Assembly (NCBI RefSeq): GCF_016801025.1
Contig: NZ_CP068983.1
Coordinates: 2,225,888-2,289,887, forward strand
Source of the DNA: Paradevosia shaoguanensis
Lineage (GTDB): Bacteria > Pseudomonadota > Alphaproteobacteria > Rhizobiales > Devosiaceae
DNA: 64,000 bases
Reading direction: 5' to 3'
Part shown: in pieces, positions 25,995-35,571 of the stretch
Layout: every line of letters starts with the position of its first letter
Position numbering within the stretch: the stretch's first letter is position 1
Position numbers and translations under genes: made by a program
Notes under the pieces: model-generated
What the model was told of the DNA's origin: nothing
Seen by the model: only the letters and a program-made list of their open reading frames with translations
Database searches by the model: none

Positions 25995-28598
25995 ATGCCC
26001 CATGATACGCCCCTGATCACCACGATCGTCGTCGCGTTCGTTCTGGCGTTCATCTTCGGGGCGATCGCCAACCGCCTGCGGCTTCCGCCGCTCATCGGCT
26101 ACCTCTTCGCCGGCATCCTGGTGGGGCCGTCCTCACCCGGTTTCGTGGCCGATGTCGGTATTGCCAACCAATTGGCCGAGATCGGCGTCATCCTCCTGAT
26201 GTTCGGCGTCGGGCTGCATTTCTCGCTCAAGGACCTGATGACGGTCAAAACCCTCGCCATTCCCGGCGCGCTGGTGCAGATCGCCTTTGCGACACTCCTG
26301 GGTGTCGGCCTGGCGATGCTCCTGGGCTGGGGCGTGGGGTCGGGCGTGGTCTTCGGCCTTGCGCTCTCGGTGGCCTCGACCGTCGTGCTGCTCAAGACCA
26401 TGCAGGATCGGCGCCTCATCGATACCGAGCGCGGCAAGATCGCGGTGGGATGGCTCATCGTCGAGGACATGGCGACCGTGCTCGCCCTCGTGCTCATCCC
26501 GGCGCTGGCGCCGCTCCTTGGCGGCGATACCGTGCCGGTGCCGCACGATTCCTTCGTGTCGCTGACCGAGCGGCTCATCGGCACCAATATCGGGCTCGTC
26601 GGGGTCATCGTCATCACCCTCATCAAGGTGGCGGCCTTTGTCGGCTTCATGCTGGTCGTCGGCCGGCGCGTCATCCCGTGGATGCTCCACGCGGTCGCCC
26701 ATACCGGCAATCGCGAGCTCTTCCGTCTCGCCGTCCTCGCCATTGCACTGGGCGTGGCCCTTGGTGCTGCCTATCTCTTCGGCGTATCGCTGGCGCTCGG
26801 TGCCTTCTTCGCCGGCATGATCCTGTCGGAAAGCGAACTCTCGCAGCGCGCCGCCAACGAGACGCTGCCGCTGCGCGATGCCTTCGCGGTGCTGTTCTTC
26901 GTTTCGGTCGGCATGCTGGTCGATCCCATGATCATCGTGCAGAACCCGCTGCCGGTGCTGGGCACGCTCTTCATCATCCTCTTCGGCAAGTCGATCGCGG
27001 CTTTCTTCATCGTCGTCGCTTTCCGCCAGCCGGTGTCCACGGCGCTCACCATTTCGGCGAGCCTGGCGCAGATCGGCGAATTCTCGTTCATCCTCGCTGC
27101 CATGGGCGTGTCGCTCCATATCCTGCCGGAGGAAGCGCGCGATTTGATCCTCGCCGGCGCCATGGTCTCGATCATTCTCAATCCGCTGATGTTCTTCATT
27201 GCCGACCGGCTGCGGCCATCGCTCGAAACGCGCGTCGCCCAACGGCGTGGTGAACCCGTCGAGCCGAGCGCGGCGCCGGGGCAGGTCGAGCCCTCGCTCG
27301 AACCGGTTGCCGGCGAGGCCGCCGCTGCGGCCGAAGAGCCCGTGGCCGTGCCCGAGCCTGATGTGCCGGTTCCGACCACGCTTGCCGGGCACACCATCGT
27401 CGTCGGCTTCGGCCGCGTCGGGTCGGTGATCGGGGAGGGGCTCAAAGCCGATGGGGAACCTTTCCTCGTCATCGAGGATTCGGACTCCAGGGTTGCGGAA
27501 GCCCGGGCGCTCGGCATCGAGGTCGTGGTGGGCAATGCCGCCAATCCCGAGGTGCTGGCGCTCGCCAATGTCGTTGGCGCACGGCGCCTTGTCATTGCGA
27601 TGCGCAATTCCTTCGAGGCCGGGCAGGCGACCGAGCAGTGCCGCAAGCTCAATCCGTCCATCGATATCGTGGTGCGGGCGCATTCGGAGGAGGAACGGGA
27701 GTACCTCATGCGAATGGGCGCCAATACCGTCTTGATGGGCGAACGCGAAATCGGACTGGGTATGCTGGCTTTCATCGAAGGCAAGCGTCCGGCCGAGCGC
27801 AGCGCGCCGGCGCCGGAAGAAGAGCCGGAGGCTGCCGGCCCCAAGCTGGCCCCGGTCGAAAACTTCATCACCAAGGCCATCGAGCCAGCTTTGACTGGCG
27901 CGGTCGTTGCAGCACCTGCTGCAATCGCTGTGACGGAGGAGACGCTCGTCGACCTGCCTGCCGAATCGGTAGAGCCCGAAGCGGTCGAAGTGCCCGAAAA
28001 CGCCGAGGAGAGTACCGAACTCGAAGCCGAAAGTACCGAACCGGTGCCGCCGGCGGTCGAGCCCGTTCTCATCGAGCCGCGTATCGACGGATCGGCCTCC
28101 GCAGCGCCCGATGTGATCGTGCTTCCCGAAAAGCTGCCGTCCATGGCCGACGATGATGGCGTGCCGGGCCAGCCCACTGAGCCGACACCGCCTCCGCCGC
28201 CCGAAACGCCGCCTGAGCCGGAGCCCGAGCCCACCCCCGAGCCGTTGCCGCCCGAACCCCAGCCGGAGCCCGAGCCGCAGCCTGAGCCGGATGTGCCGCC
28301 CCAGCCGGAACCGGTACCTGAGCCCGTCACTCCGCCGCCAACGGAAGTACCGGTGCCCGCGCCCACCGAGTTGCCGCCGGCTCCGGGTGAGTTCCCGCCG
28401 TCCGCGCCGCCCGAAAGCGAGCCGATCCCGATCGAGCTGCCCGCGAGCGACCCAACGCCCAACGAACTGCCGGGTAACAACCCGCCGGAAATGGCCGCTG
28501 ACTCCACGGCAGAGGACACCGGCTCCGAAGAGGCGATGGCGACTTCGGACAAGCCGGAAAACGAAGACGGCGAAGACAAGAAGACCGATACGCCCTGA
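25995..28598 (+). CDS. Kef/YbaL-type monovalent cation:proton antiporter with a long acidic-proline tail
   Basis: This 867-residue protein has a CPA2 antiporter domain of about 12 membrane segments (residues 8-395; the motif LLMFGVGLHFSLKDL is typical), then a TrkA-N domain with the nucleotide loop VVGFGRVGSVIGEGL near residue 468. The last 250 residues are low-complexity: a Glu/Val/Ala-rich part and a run of Pro-Glu repeats (about 730-840). Normal YbaL-like proteins end soon after the TrkA-N domain. The tail should lie in the cytoplasm. A small hairpin (25962-25979) sits in the leader. Confidence 0.87.
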   Translation: MPHDTPLITTIVVAFVLAFIFGAIANRLRLPPLIGYLFAGILVGPSSPGFVADVGIANQLAEIGVILLMFGVGLHFSLKDLMTVKTLAIPGALVQIAFATLLGVGLAMLLGWGVGSGVVFGLALSVASTVVLLKTMQDRRLIDTERGKIAVGWLIVEDMATVLALVLIPALAPLLGGDTVPVPHDSFVSLTERLIGTNIGLVGVIVITLIKVAAFVGFMLVVGRRVIPWMLHAVAHTGNRELFRLAVLAIALGVALGAAYLFGVSLALGAFFAGMILSESELSQRAANETLPLRDAFAVLFFVSVGMLVDPMIIVQNPLPVLGTLFIILFGKSIAAFFIVVAFRQPVSTALTISASLAQIGEFSFILAAMGVSLHILPEEARDLILAGAMVSIILNPLMFFIADRLRPSLETRVAQRRGEPVEPSAAPGQVEPSLEPVAGEAAAAAEEPVAVPEPDVPVPTTLAGHTIVVGFGRVGSVIGEGLKADGEPFLVIEDSDSRVAEARALGIEVVVGNAANPEVLALANVVGARRLVIAMRNSFEAGQATEQCRKLNPSIDIVVRAHSEEEREYLMRMGANTVLMGEREIGLGMLAFIEGKRPAERSAPAPEEEPEAAGPKLAPVENFITKAIEPALTGAVVAAPAAIAVTEETLVDLPAESVEPEAVEVPENAEESTELEAESTEPVPPAVEPVLIEPRIDGSASAAPDVIVLPEKLPSMADDDGVPGQPTEPTPPPPPETPPEPEPEPTPEPLPPEPQPEPEPQPEPDVPPQPEPVPEPVTPPPTEVPVPAPTELPPAPGEFPPSAPPESEPIPIELPASDPTPNELPGNNPPEMAADSTAEDTGSEEAMATSDKPENEDGEDKKTDTP

Positions 28599-28615
28599 TA
28601 TGGCGCGAAAGTAGG

Positions 28616-28640
28616 GGCCGGGCCTTCACTGTGCCCGGCC
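28616..28640 (+). terminator. Hairpin after the antiporter gene
   Basis: GGCCGGGC and GCCCGGCC form an eight-base perfect stem with a nine-base loop 18 bases after the stop codon. The following bases are not a clear T tract, so it is a weak terminator or a 3-prime stabiliser. Confidence 0.45.
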
Positions 28641-28694
28641 AATTGTGCTTAGCTTGGCGGCGAAGGCGTTTCGGCGCCGCATTGGTCCCTGGGT

Positions 28695-29123
28695 ATGATC
28701 TCGCAAAAGGCAAAATACGCATTGAGGGCACTGGTGGCGCTGACCAAGGTGCCGCCGGGCGCGACCCGCATGATCTCCGAGATCTCGCGCGAGCAGGCCA
28801 TTCCCAAGAAATTCCTCGAACAGATCCTGCTCGAGCTCAAGCGCGCCGGCCTCGTCAACAGCCAGCGTGGACGCACGGGCGGCTATGCCCTGCTGCGTGC
28901 GCCGGGTGAAATCACGTTCGGGGAGGTGCTGCGCCTTATCGACGGGCCGATCGCGCCGCTCCCCTGCCTCTCGAAAGTCTTCTATCGGCGGTGCGACGAT
29001 TGCCGCGAAGAGGAAAGCTGTGAAGTCCGCCACGTCTTCGCCAAGGTGGCCGAGGCCACGCGTGGAGTGCTCGACTCCACTACGCTCGCCGACGCCGTTC
29101 ACGTGGAACTGGAAACGCTCTAG
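28695..29123 (+). CDS. Rrf2-family regulator with a cysteine cluster
   Basis: This 142-residue winged-helix protein of the IscR/CymR/RirA family has the N-terminal DNA-binding part MISQKAKYALRALVAL and IPKKFLEQILLELKRAGLV with the wing SQRGRTGGY. Four cysteines (Cys91, 100, 103 and 109) form C-x8-C-x2-C-x5-C in the place where IscR and RirA bind an iron-sulfur cluster with three cysteines, so a cluster is likely but the spacing differs. It precedes the sulfate transporter operon. Control of sulfur uptake by iron-sulfur or cysteine status is inferred from position. Confidence 0.85.
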   Translation: MISQKAKYALRALVALTKVPPGATRMISEISREQAIPKKFLEQILLELKRAGLVNSQRGRTGGYALLRAPGEITFGEVLRLIDGPIAPLPCLSKVFYRRCDDCREEESCEVRHVFAKVAEATRGVLDSTTLADAVHVELETL

Positions 29124-29181
29124 TTCCCGGCACGTCTCCATCCTTCTTGCGAGCAGAGCGAGCCGCGTTGCGCGCCCCAGA

Positions 29182-29212
29182 TAATCCACCGTTAATAATT
29201 CGGAATGGATTA
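29182..29212. promoter_or_regulatory. Inverted repeat before the sulfate operon
   Basis: TAATCCA and TGGATTA are perfect inverted arms separated by 17 bases in an A/T-rich stretch that contains TTAATAATTCGGAAT. It lies within the 264-base gap between the Rrf2 gene and the sulfate-binding-protein gene and is the best candidate for the Rrf2 site or promoter. Nothing else was recognised in the gap. Confidence 0.4.
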
Positions 29213-29387
29213 CCTTTAGCCTTCCTCGCGGCCCCTCGATCCGCCCCATTTTTCGCGAAACCGGGGTCACCGCAGGAACTTTTTCTCCAGAGGCTGATTT
29301 CGGAGGTTGGTCTTCGGCTTGCGTAAATGCCGACCTATCCAGTAGGCTTTATTCAGTTCTTCACGAGAGGAGCCCTTGGAGGACAAG

Positions 29388-30419
29388 ATGAAGACGACTG
29401 CACGAATTCTCGCTTATGGCGGGCTGGTCGCAGCCCTGGCCGTCGGCTTTGCGGTTACGGCGCGTGCCGCCGACCAGTCCCTGCTCAATGTCTCATACGA
29501 TCCGACGCGCGAACTCTATCAGCAGTTCAATGATGCCTTTGCCGCGCATTGGAAGGAAACCACGGGCAACACTGTCACCATCGACAACAGCCATGGCGGT
29601 TCGGGCAAGCAGGCCCAGGCCGTCATCGACGGGCTTGAGGCCGATGTGGTGACACTGGCGCTCGAAAGCGACATCAACGCGATCGTCGAGAAGTCCGGTC
29701 TCATCAAGCCGGATTGGCGCTCGCATTTCGAGAATAATTCGACCCCCTATACCTCGACCATCGTGTTCCTGGTGCGCAAGGGTAACCCCAAGGGCATCCA
29801 GGACTGGGGCGACCTGGTCAAGGACGGCGTCGAGGTCATCACGCCCAATCCCAAGACCTCGGGTGGCGCCCGCTGGAATTACCTGGCTGCCTGGGCCTGG
29901 GCCAACGGCCAGTTCGGGGGCGACGAGGCCAAGATCGAGGAATACGTCAAGGCGCTCTACCAGCACGTACCCGTGCTCGATACCGGCGCCCGCGGCTCGA
30001 CCGTGACCTTCGCGCAGAAGGAGTTGGGCGATGTCCTGCTCGCCTGGGAGAACGAGGCCTATCTCGTGCTCGACGAATTCGGGGCCGACAATTTCGATAT
30101 AGTCATCCCGCCGCAATCGATCCTGGCCGAGCCGCCGGTGGCGATCGTGGATAGCAATGTCGACAAGCACGGCACGCGTGAACTGGCCCAGGCCTATCTC
30201 GAATATCTCTATTCGCCCGAGGGCCAGACCATTGCCGCAAAGAACCATTACCGTCCGTCCAAGCCTGAGCTGGTAACGGACCAGGCGCTGGTGGAAGCCT
30301 TCCCAAAGATCAAGCTGGTCACTATTGATGATCCGATCTTTGGCGGCTGGAAAGTAGCGCAGCCCAAGCATTTCGGGGACGGTGGGATCTTTGACAAGCT
30401 CTACACACCCGGCCAGTAA
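29388..30419 (+). CDS. Sulfate ABC importer, periplasmic binding protein
   Basis: This 343-residue protein has a signal peptide ([20 protein letters not shown], cleaved near ARAAD) followed by the Sbp/CysP pattern: [30 protein letters not shown] and [27 protein letters not shown] site precedes the ATG at 29388; an in-frame TTG 12 bases earlier would overlap that site and is rejected. It captures sulfate or thiosulfate for the CysT-CysW-CysA importer encoded next. The reading frame of cysT begins inside its last codons. Confidence 0.93.
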   Translation: MKTTARILAYGGLVAALAVGFAVTARAADQSLLNVSYDPTRELYQQFNDAFAAHWKETTGNTVTIDNSHGGSGKQAQAVIDGLEADVVTLALESDINAIVEKSGLIKPDWRSHFENNSTPYTSTIVFLVRKGNPKGIQDWGDLVKDGVEVITPNPKTSGGARWNYLAAWAWANGQFGGDEAKIEEYVKALYQHVPVLDTGARGSTVTFAQKELGDVLLAWENEAYLVLDEFGADNFDIVIPPQSILAEPPVAIVDSNVDKHGTRELAQAYLEYLYSPEGQTIAAKNHYRPSKPELVTDQALVEAFPKIKLVTIDDPIFGGWKVAQPKHFGDGGIFDKLYTPGQ

Positions 30420-31341
30420 GGCGAAAAACCAGCCCGCGCGAGCGGGCTGGTCCTTCGTCAAGCCGAGCGTCGTCCCGGGCTTCGGCCTCACGTTCGGGTA
30501 TACGCTCCTTTACCTCTCGATCATCGTCCTGATCCCGATTGCGGCCTTGTTCTTCAAGGCCTTTTCCTTGTCGCCCGAGAGGCTGATCGAAATCGCCACC
30601 GACCGGCGCACCGTGGCCGCGCTCTGGGTGAGTTTCGGCTCGTCCTTCATCGCGGCCCTGGTCAACGTCGTCTTCGGCGTCATCGTGGCCTGGGTGCTGG
30701 TGCGCTATCGCTTTCCGGGCCGGCGGCTGCTCGATGCCATTGTCGACCTGCCATTCGCGCTGCCGACGGCGGTGGCCGGCATTGCGCTATCGACGCTTTA
30801 TGCCCCCAAGGGCTGGGTCGGCGCGCTCTTTGCCCCGCAGGGCGCGATCGGGCGGCTCTTTGCCGATGGCTCCTGGTGGGCCGATCATTTCGGGCCCTGG
30901 ACAATCAAGATCGCCTATACCCCGGCAGGCATCACCATCGCGCTGATCTTCATCGGCCTGCCCTTCGTCGTGCGCACGGTGCAGCCGATCCTCGAGGAAT
31001 TCGAGCAGGAGCTTGAAGAGGCGGCCGCGACACTCGGGGCCACGCGCCTCCAGACCATCAGGCACGTCATCATGCCGCGCCTGACGCCGGCCGTGCTGAC
31101 AGGCTTCGCGCTCGCCTTCGCGCGCGCGGTGGGAGAATACGGCTCGGTCATCTTCATTGCCGGAAATATCCCCTACGTCTCCGAGATCGCGCCGCTGCTC
31201 ATCGTCATCCGGCTCGAGGAATTCGACCAGCCGGCGGCTTCGACCATCGCGGTCATCATGCTGGTGATCGCCTTTGCCATGCTGCTGGTCATCAACCTGA
31301 TCCAGGCCTGGAGCCGCAGGAGGTTTGGCGATGGTGTATGA
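30382..31341 (+). CDS. cysT: Sulfate ABC importer permease CysT
   Basis: This membrane protein of up to 319 residues follows CysT/CysU closely: [20 protein letters not shown] at the first segment, [29 protein letters not shown], and the ATPase-docking loop [21 protein letters not shown]. The true start is unclear. The only start codons in frame are GTG 30382 and TTG 30391, both inside the binding-protein gene, which gives a longer N-terminus than in enteric CysT. An eight-base hairpin lies within its first 25 codons. Confidence 0.88.
   Translation: MGSLTSSTHPASKAKNQPARAGWSFVKPSVVPGFGLTFGYTLLYLSIIVLIPIAALFFKAFSLSPERLIEIATDRRTVAALWVSFGSSFIAALVNVVFGVIVAWVLVRYRFPGRRLLDAIVDLPFALPTAVAGIALSTLYAPKGWVGALFAPQGAIGRLFADGSWWADHFGPWTIKIAYTPAGITIALIFIGLPFVVRTVQPILEEFEQELEEAAATLGATRLQTIRHVIMPRLTPAVLTGFALAFARAVGEYGSVIFIAGNIPYVSEIAPLLIVIRLEEFDQPAASTIAVIMLVIAFAMLLVINLIQAWSRRRFGDGV
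30429..30450. promoter_or_regulatory. Hairpin at the start of cysT
   Basis: CCAGCCCG and CGGGCTGG form an eight-base perfect stem with a six-base loop, starting 10 bases after the binding-protein stop codon, preceded by A residues. It may end part of the transcripts or protect the binding-protein message, so that more binding protein than permease is made. Confidence 0.5.
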
Positions 31342-32212
31342 CAGCCGCCCCGCCCCCGCCGCGCCCGATATTCACTCGGGCGCCACCACCGAGCGCCTCT
31401 GGGTGCGCATGGTGCTCGTCGCCCTTGCCGTCGTCTTCATGGCGCTGGTGCTGGTCATGCCGCTGGTGCTGGTCTTCAGCGAGGCCTTCCGCAAGGGAGC
31501 CGAGTTCTTCTTCAAGTCGCTGTCCCAGCGCGATGCCGTGACGGCGATCCAGCTCACGCTGACCGTGGCCGCCATCGCCGTGCCGCTCAATCTCGTCTTC
31601 GGGGTGGCGGCCTCCTGGGCCATCGCCAAGTTCGAGTTCAAGGGCAAGGCCTTCCTCATCACCCTTATCGACCTGCCATTCTCGGTCTCCCCGGTGGTGT
31701 CGGGCCTCGTCTATGTCCTGCTTTTCGGTGCGCAGGGCTATTTCGGACCCTGGCTCAAGGCCAACGATATCGAGATCATCTTCGCCGTGCCCGGCATTGT
31801 GCTGGCCACGATCTTCGTCACCTTCCCCTTCGTCGCGCGCGAGCTCATCCCGCTCATGCAGGTGCAGGGCAATGGCGACGAGGAAGCGGCGCTGTCGCTG
31901 GGTGCCAATGGCTGGCAGACCTTCTGGCATGTGACGCTGCCCAACATCAAATGGGGCCTGCTCTACGGCGTGCTGCTCTGCAATGCCCGCGCCATGGGCG
32001 AATTCGGCGCCGTGTCGGTGGTGTCCGGCCATATCCGCGGCAAGACCACGACGATGCCGCTCCACATCGAGATTCTCTACAACGAATACAATTTCGCCGG
32101 CGCCTTCGCCGTGGCTTCGCTGCTCGCCATGCTCGCGCTCGTCACCCTTATCATCAAGACTGTCCTTGAGTTGCGCTTCGGCGACGAACTCGCGGCGACC
32201 CGACGGCACTAA
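31331..32212 (+). CDS. cysW: Sulfate ABC importer permease CysW
   Basis: This 293-residue permease has the CysW pattern [34 protein letters not shown], seen in pieces, and the docking loop [21 protein letters not shown] near residue 180. The ATG at 31331 lies seven bases after GGAGG and overlaps the end of cysT by 11 bases; an in-frame TTG two codons earlier is less likely. It forms the channel with CysT. Confidence 0.92.
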   Translation: MVYDSRPAPAAPDIHSGATTERLWVRMVLVALAVVFMALVLVMPLVLVFSEAFRKGAEFFFKSLSQRDAVTAIQLTLTVAAIAVPLNLVFGVAASWAIAKFEFKGKAFLITLIDLPFSVSPVVSGLVYVLLFGAQGYFGPWLKANDIEIIFAVPGIVLATIFVTFPFVARELIPLMQVQGNGDEEAALSLGANGWQTFWHVTLPNIKWGLLYGVLLCNARAMGEFGAVSVVSGHIRGKTTTMPLHIEILYNEYNFAGAFAVASLLAMLALVTLIIKTVLELRFGDELAATRRH

Positions 32213-32221
32213 AGGGAAGTT

Positions 32222-33289
32222 ATGGAAGACATTTCCGTCCGCCACGTCCGCAAGGAATTTTCGCGCTACCCTGCGCTCAACGATGTGTCGCTCGATATCA
32301 AGGGTGGCGAGCTCATTGCGCTGCTCGGGCCTTCCGGCTCGGGCAAGACCACGCTCCTGCGTCTCATTGCCGGGCTCGAAAGCCCCACGGCGGGCCAGAT
32401 CTTCTTCGGCGACGAGGATGCCTCGGCCAAGACCGTGCAGGATCGCAATGTCGGCTTCGTCTTCCAGGCCTATGCGCTTTTCCGCAACATGACGGTGCTC
32501 GACAACATCTCCTTCGGCCTGCGCATGCGGCCGCGCCAGACACGCCCACCCAAGGCGGAAATCCGGCGGCGGGCGATGGAACTGCTCGATCTCGTCCAGC
32601 TCTCCGGCCTCGACAAGCGCTATCCCCAGCAGCTCTCGGGCGGCCAGCGCCAGCGCGTGGCCCTTGCCCGGGCGCTGGCCATCGAGCCGCGCGTGCTGCT
32701 GCTCGACGAGCCCTTCGGCGCGCTCGATGCGCAGGTGCGCAAGGAGTTGCGCAAATGGCTGCGAGAAATCCACGATCGCACCGGACACACCACGGTCTTC
32801 GTCACCCACGACCAGGAAGAGGCGCTCGAACTTGCCGATCGGCTGGTGGTGATGAGCCAGGGCAATATCGAGCAGGTGGGCACGCCCGACGAGGTCTATG
32901 ATCGACCGAACTCGCCCTTCGTGTTTTCCTTCATCGGCGAATCAAGCGCCTTGCCGGTGACGGTCGAGAACAACGAACTCTGGGTCGGCGGCCGCGCCAT
33001 CGGCCTTGCCGCGCCTGAAACCGAGGAGGGCGTAGCCCGCCTCTATTTCCGCCCGCACGATGTCGAACTCGTCGAGAGCGATGCCTGCATGGTGGGCGTC
33101 GTGGTTTCAAGCCGCCGCGTTGGCGGCACACGGCGCGTCGAGCTGGAAATCGGCGGGGACCAGGGGCTTGTGGAGATCGATCTGCCGTTCGACCACCCGG
33201 CAGGGGAAAAGAGCCGGATCGCATTCCGGCCCAAACGCTGGCGGCTTTATCCGGTCGCGGGGGAAAGTGTCGGCTCGGTTCGATCTTAG
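32222..33289 (+). CDS. cysA: Sulfate ABC importer ATPase CysA
   Basis: This 355-residue ATPase has Walker [10 protein letters not shown] at about residues 36-44, the signature [15 protein letters not shown] near 137, Walker [13 protein letters not shown] and the switch region [17 protein letters not shown]. The C-terminal 110 residues form a short TOBE-like domain with [10 protein letters not shown]. It starts nine bases after cysW with AAGGGAAG as ribosome-binding site. It closes the sulfate import operon. Confidence 0.94.
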   Translation: MEDISVRHVRKEFSRYPALNDVSLDIKGGELIALLGPSGSGKTTLLRLIAGLESPTAGQIFFGDEDASAKTVQDRNVGFVFQAYALFRNMTVLDNISFGLRMRPRQTRPPKAEIRRRAMELLDLVQLSGLDKRYPQQLSGGQRQRVALARALAIEPRVLLLDEPFGALDAQVRKELRKWLREIHDRTGHTTVFVTHDQEEALELADRLVVMSQGNIEQVGTPDEVYDRPNSPFVFSFIGESSALPVTVENNELWVGGRAIGLAAPETEEGVARLYFRPHDVELVESDACMVGVVVSSRRVGGTRRVELEIGGDQGLVEIDLPFDHPAGEKSRIAFRPKRWRLYPVAGESVGSVRS

Positions 33290-33360
33290 CCGGCGAATTT
33301 GAGGAGTCTTAACTCCCGGCCGCTAGCTTGATGGCTTTCCAAGCCCAAGCGTCGCGGCCG

Positions 33361-34287
33361 ATGATAATTACTTGTCCCCATTGCCAGACTCGCTACCAGA
33401 TCGCGCTCGAAACGATCGGCTCGGCCGGTCGCAAGGTGCAGTGCGCCAATTGTGGCGAAGCCTGGCAGGCAGCGCCCGAATTCCCCAAGCCTCGCCCCAA
33501 GCCTACCCTGGTGCAGCCGGGCGAGGAGTATCCGGACGATAAGCTCTTCGATGATGATGACGAAGCCGTGCTCGACGCCGAATTCGCGGCGCAGGAACGG
33601 CGCGCCGCGCAGGAGCAGCAGCCAGGCGTCATGGCCCGGGCCGCGGAAGACGATTTCGTCGATGTCGATGGCGAAGTGATCGAGACCGAATCGGTTCCCG
33701 CCACTGCCTCGCCGCGCCCGCGGGTCGATCCCGCGCTGGCCCGCAAGCAACAGCGCGCCTTCTTCCGGCGGCAGAATGCCCGCGTGCGGCAATTGCCGCT
33801 GGCGCGCGTCCGGCGCACGGCGCGCATCCTCGTCGCGGCCGCCCTTCTCCTGCTGCTCGGAGGCGGCGTTTTCTTCCGCACCGAAATCGTGCGGCAATTG
33901 CCGGCCCTGGCCGGGCTCTATGAAAGCGTGGGGCTGGGGGTCAACGTCGTGGGCCTCGAAATCCGCGACCTCAAGACCATGCGCAGCCAGCGTGCCGGCA
34001 ACGATATTCTTTCGATCGAGGCACGGATCTATTCGGTCGCGAACCGCATCGTACGGGTGCCCTCGGTCGTGGTGACGTTGCTCGATGCGAGCGGCGGGGC
34101 GCTCTACGAGTGGAGCGTGGCGCCGCAGGCGAACGATCTCAAGCCGGGAGAAGTCGTCGACTTCTCGACCGAACTACCAAAACCGCCGGTCGGGGCCGCG
34201 GGGGTCAGGCTGACCTTCGCTTCGAGCCGGGGGCAAAGCCAGGTCGCGATAGCGACTGCAAACAATCAAGACAGTGAGACGCAGTGA
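33361..34287 (+). CDS. Zinc-ribbon membrane protein (MJ0042/DUF3426 type)
   Basis: This 308-residue protein starts with a zinc ribbon of the MJ0042 type: ITCPHCQTRYQI and VQCANCGEAWQ, with four cysteines within the first 35 residues. An acidic linker (about 45-125), one membrane segment (about 160-180, LVAAALLLLLGGGVFF) and a periplasmic DUF3426-like domain follow. The ATG at 33361 places the ribbon at the N-terminus as in its relatives; an upstream in-frame start would add 11 residues. It overlaps the cpdR start. Its role is not established. Confidence 0.82.
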   Translation: MIITCPHCQTRYQIALETIGSAGRKVQCANCGEAWQAAPEFPKPRPKPTLVQPGEEYPDDKLFDDDDEAVLDAEFAAQERRAAQEQQPGVMARAAEDDFVDVDGEVIETESVPATASPRPRVDPALARKQQRAFFRRQNARVRQLPLARVRRTARILVAAALLLLLGGGVFFRTEIVRQLPALAGLYESVGLGVNVVGLEIRDLKTMRSQRAGNDILSIEARIYSVANRIVRVPSVVVTLLDASGGALYEWSVAPQANDLKPGEVVDFSTELPKPPVGAAGVRLTFASSRGQSQVAIATANNQDSETQ

Positions 34288-34700
34288 TGGCCCGTATTCT
34301 TGTTGCGGAAGATGACGACAACGTACGCCAGTTCGTGGTGCGGGCGCTTGAGCTCAAGGGCCACGAGGTAGTCTTTGCCGAAGACGGCGGGCTGGCTGCC
34401 GAGGCGATGGCCGAGCATGACGGCGATTTCGAGCTGCTGCTCTCCGACATCAAGATGCCGGTGATGGATGGCATCGCGCTAGCCCTCTCGGTGGGCGCCG
34501 CCTATCCCGAAATCACTATCCTCCTCATGACCGGCTTCGCCGACCAGCGCGAGCGCGCGCATGGCCTGGAAGCCCTTATCTACGACGTCATTCCCAAGCC
34601 CTTCAGCCTCCAGATGCTGATGGACAAGGTCGATGATGCGCTCGCCGGCCGTCCGGCCGAGATCGTATCGCTGGCCAAGCAGGCGATGAACGGCGGCTGA
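34287..34700 (+). CDS. cpdR: CpdR-like single-domain response regulator
   Basis: This 137-residue receiver domain without an output domain has acidic residues in EDDD at 8-11, the phosphorylated Asp54 (LLSDIKMP), the conserved Thr in LMTGFAD and Lys in VIPKPF. The N-terminus MARILVAEDDDNVRQFVVRAL and the overall length match CpdR, which in Caulobacter and rhizobia directs ClpXP to cell-cycle proteins when unphosphorylated. Its ATG shares a base with the preceding stop codon. The GANTC clusters elsewhere in the window fit the same CtrA/CcrM cell-cycle system. Confidence 0.88.
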   Translation: MARILVAEDDDNVRQFVVRALELKGHEVVFAEDGGLAAEAMAEHDGDFELLLSDIKMPVMDGIALALSVGAAYPEITILLMTGFADQRERAHGLEALIYDVIPKPFSLQMLMDKVDDALAGRPAEIVSLAKQAMNGG

Positions 34701-34706
34701 TCATCC

Positions 34707-35210
34707 GTGAGCAAGCCCGGGCCCGGCATGGTCATGTTGTCCGCGGCGTTGTCCGCCGCGACGCTCGGCCTGGGCGCATTATGTTTCCATCTGGCTTTCG
34801 ACACCATGGATGTGGGCCGCAGCCTTGCCGCCGAAGGCGTCGAGACCGCAGCGACGATCGAAGCCCTGTCGCTAAAAACCAATGTGGTGAGCCGGTTTCC
34901 TACCCAGGAAGCCATTCCTGAATACGATCTGACATATTTGTACTTCGATGGGTCTGGCCGGGCTTGGGGGGCGACCCGGCGAATGTCCTTCCCGTACCTC
35001 CCTGCGCCGAAGGTCGGCGGCACCATCTACGTGCGCTACCTGCCGTCCAGGCCAGAGGTCCACGAGCTGAGCCGCGGCACTGTGGCATCGAGCGCGATGT
35101 CGGTGCTCCTGATCGCTGTGCTAAGTACCGCTTTCGGAATCGCCGTGCTCGCATACCTCTTGTGGCAGCTCGTCCTGCGCCGGCGTCTGGAGAGACTATT
35201 TCAGGAGTGA
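34707..35210 (+). CDS. DUF3592-like membrane protein
   Basis: This 167-residue protein has an N-terminal membrane segment (about 10-32), a DUF3592-type central domain (EYDLTYLYFDGSGRAWGATR, then YLPAPKVGGTIYVRYLPSRP) and a C-terminal segment (about 130-153). The start is GTG at 34707 or an ATG seven codons later; no good ribosome-binding site decides. It follows cpdR by six bases. The function is unknown. Confidence 0.72.
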   Translation: MSKPGPGMVMLSAALSAATLGLGALCFHLAFDTMDVGRSLAAEGVETAATIEALSLKTNVVSRFPTQEAIPEYDLTYLYFDGSGRAWGATRRMSFPYLPAPKVGGTIYVRYLPSRPEVHELSRGTVASSAMSVLLIAVLSTAFGIAVLAYLLWQLVLRRRLERLFQE

Positions 35211-35214
35211 CCTC

Positions 35215-35571
35215 ATGGTCGCCGCTTTTGCGCAATTGCTGGCCTGCCAATTGGCCGGCGAGATCACCACCCGTTCCCTCAATCTGCCGGTGCCCGGGCC
35301 GGTCCTCGGGCTCGTCTTCATGGCGGTGATCCTGCTGGTTCGCGCGCAATGGCGCGATACCAGCGAGGAATTGCCGGTCGAGCGGACGGCCGCGGCCATC
35401 CTCGCCAATCTGGGCCTGCTCTTCGTGCCCGCGGGCGTCGGCGTGCTCCAGCAATTGGGGCTGCTCTCGAGCCATGCCGTCGGCATCGCGCTCACCGTCG
35501 TGCTCTCGACGCTCCTGACGCTGCTTTCGACGGTCGGCACGTTCCTGCTGGTCAAGAAGGTGCTGGCATGA
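35215..35571 (+). CDS. lrgA: LrgA/CidA-family holin-like protein
   Basis: This 118-residue membrane protein has the LrgA pattern: QLLACQLAGEITTRSLNLPVPGPVLGLVFM at residues 6-35 (in pieces), then a polar loop and NLGLLFVPAGVGVLQQLGLL. LrgA/CidA proteins act with LrgB in the membrane, with roles proposed in murein hydrolase control and in pyruvate or glycolate export. It starts four bases after the DUF3592 gene and overlaps lrgB by ATGA. Confidence 0.88.
   Translation: MVAAFAQLLACQLAGEITTRSLNLPVPGPVLGLVFMAVILLVRAQWRDTSEELPVERTAAAILANLGLLFVPAGVGVLQQLGLLSSHAVGIALTVVLSTLLTLLSTVGTFLLVKKVLA

Noticed and set aside
26133-28642. Long minus-strand open frames of 516 and 623 codons opposite the antiporter gene
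   Set aside because: They run antisense to a well-supported gene, have low-complexity composition caused by third-position GC bias, and show no motifs or ribosome-binding sites.
31292-32809. A 505-codon antisense frame across cysW and cysA
   Set aside because: It is rich in His, Asp and Arg as expected from the reverse of GC-rich coding sequence and conflicts with two complete transporter genes.
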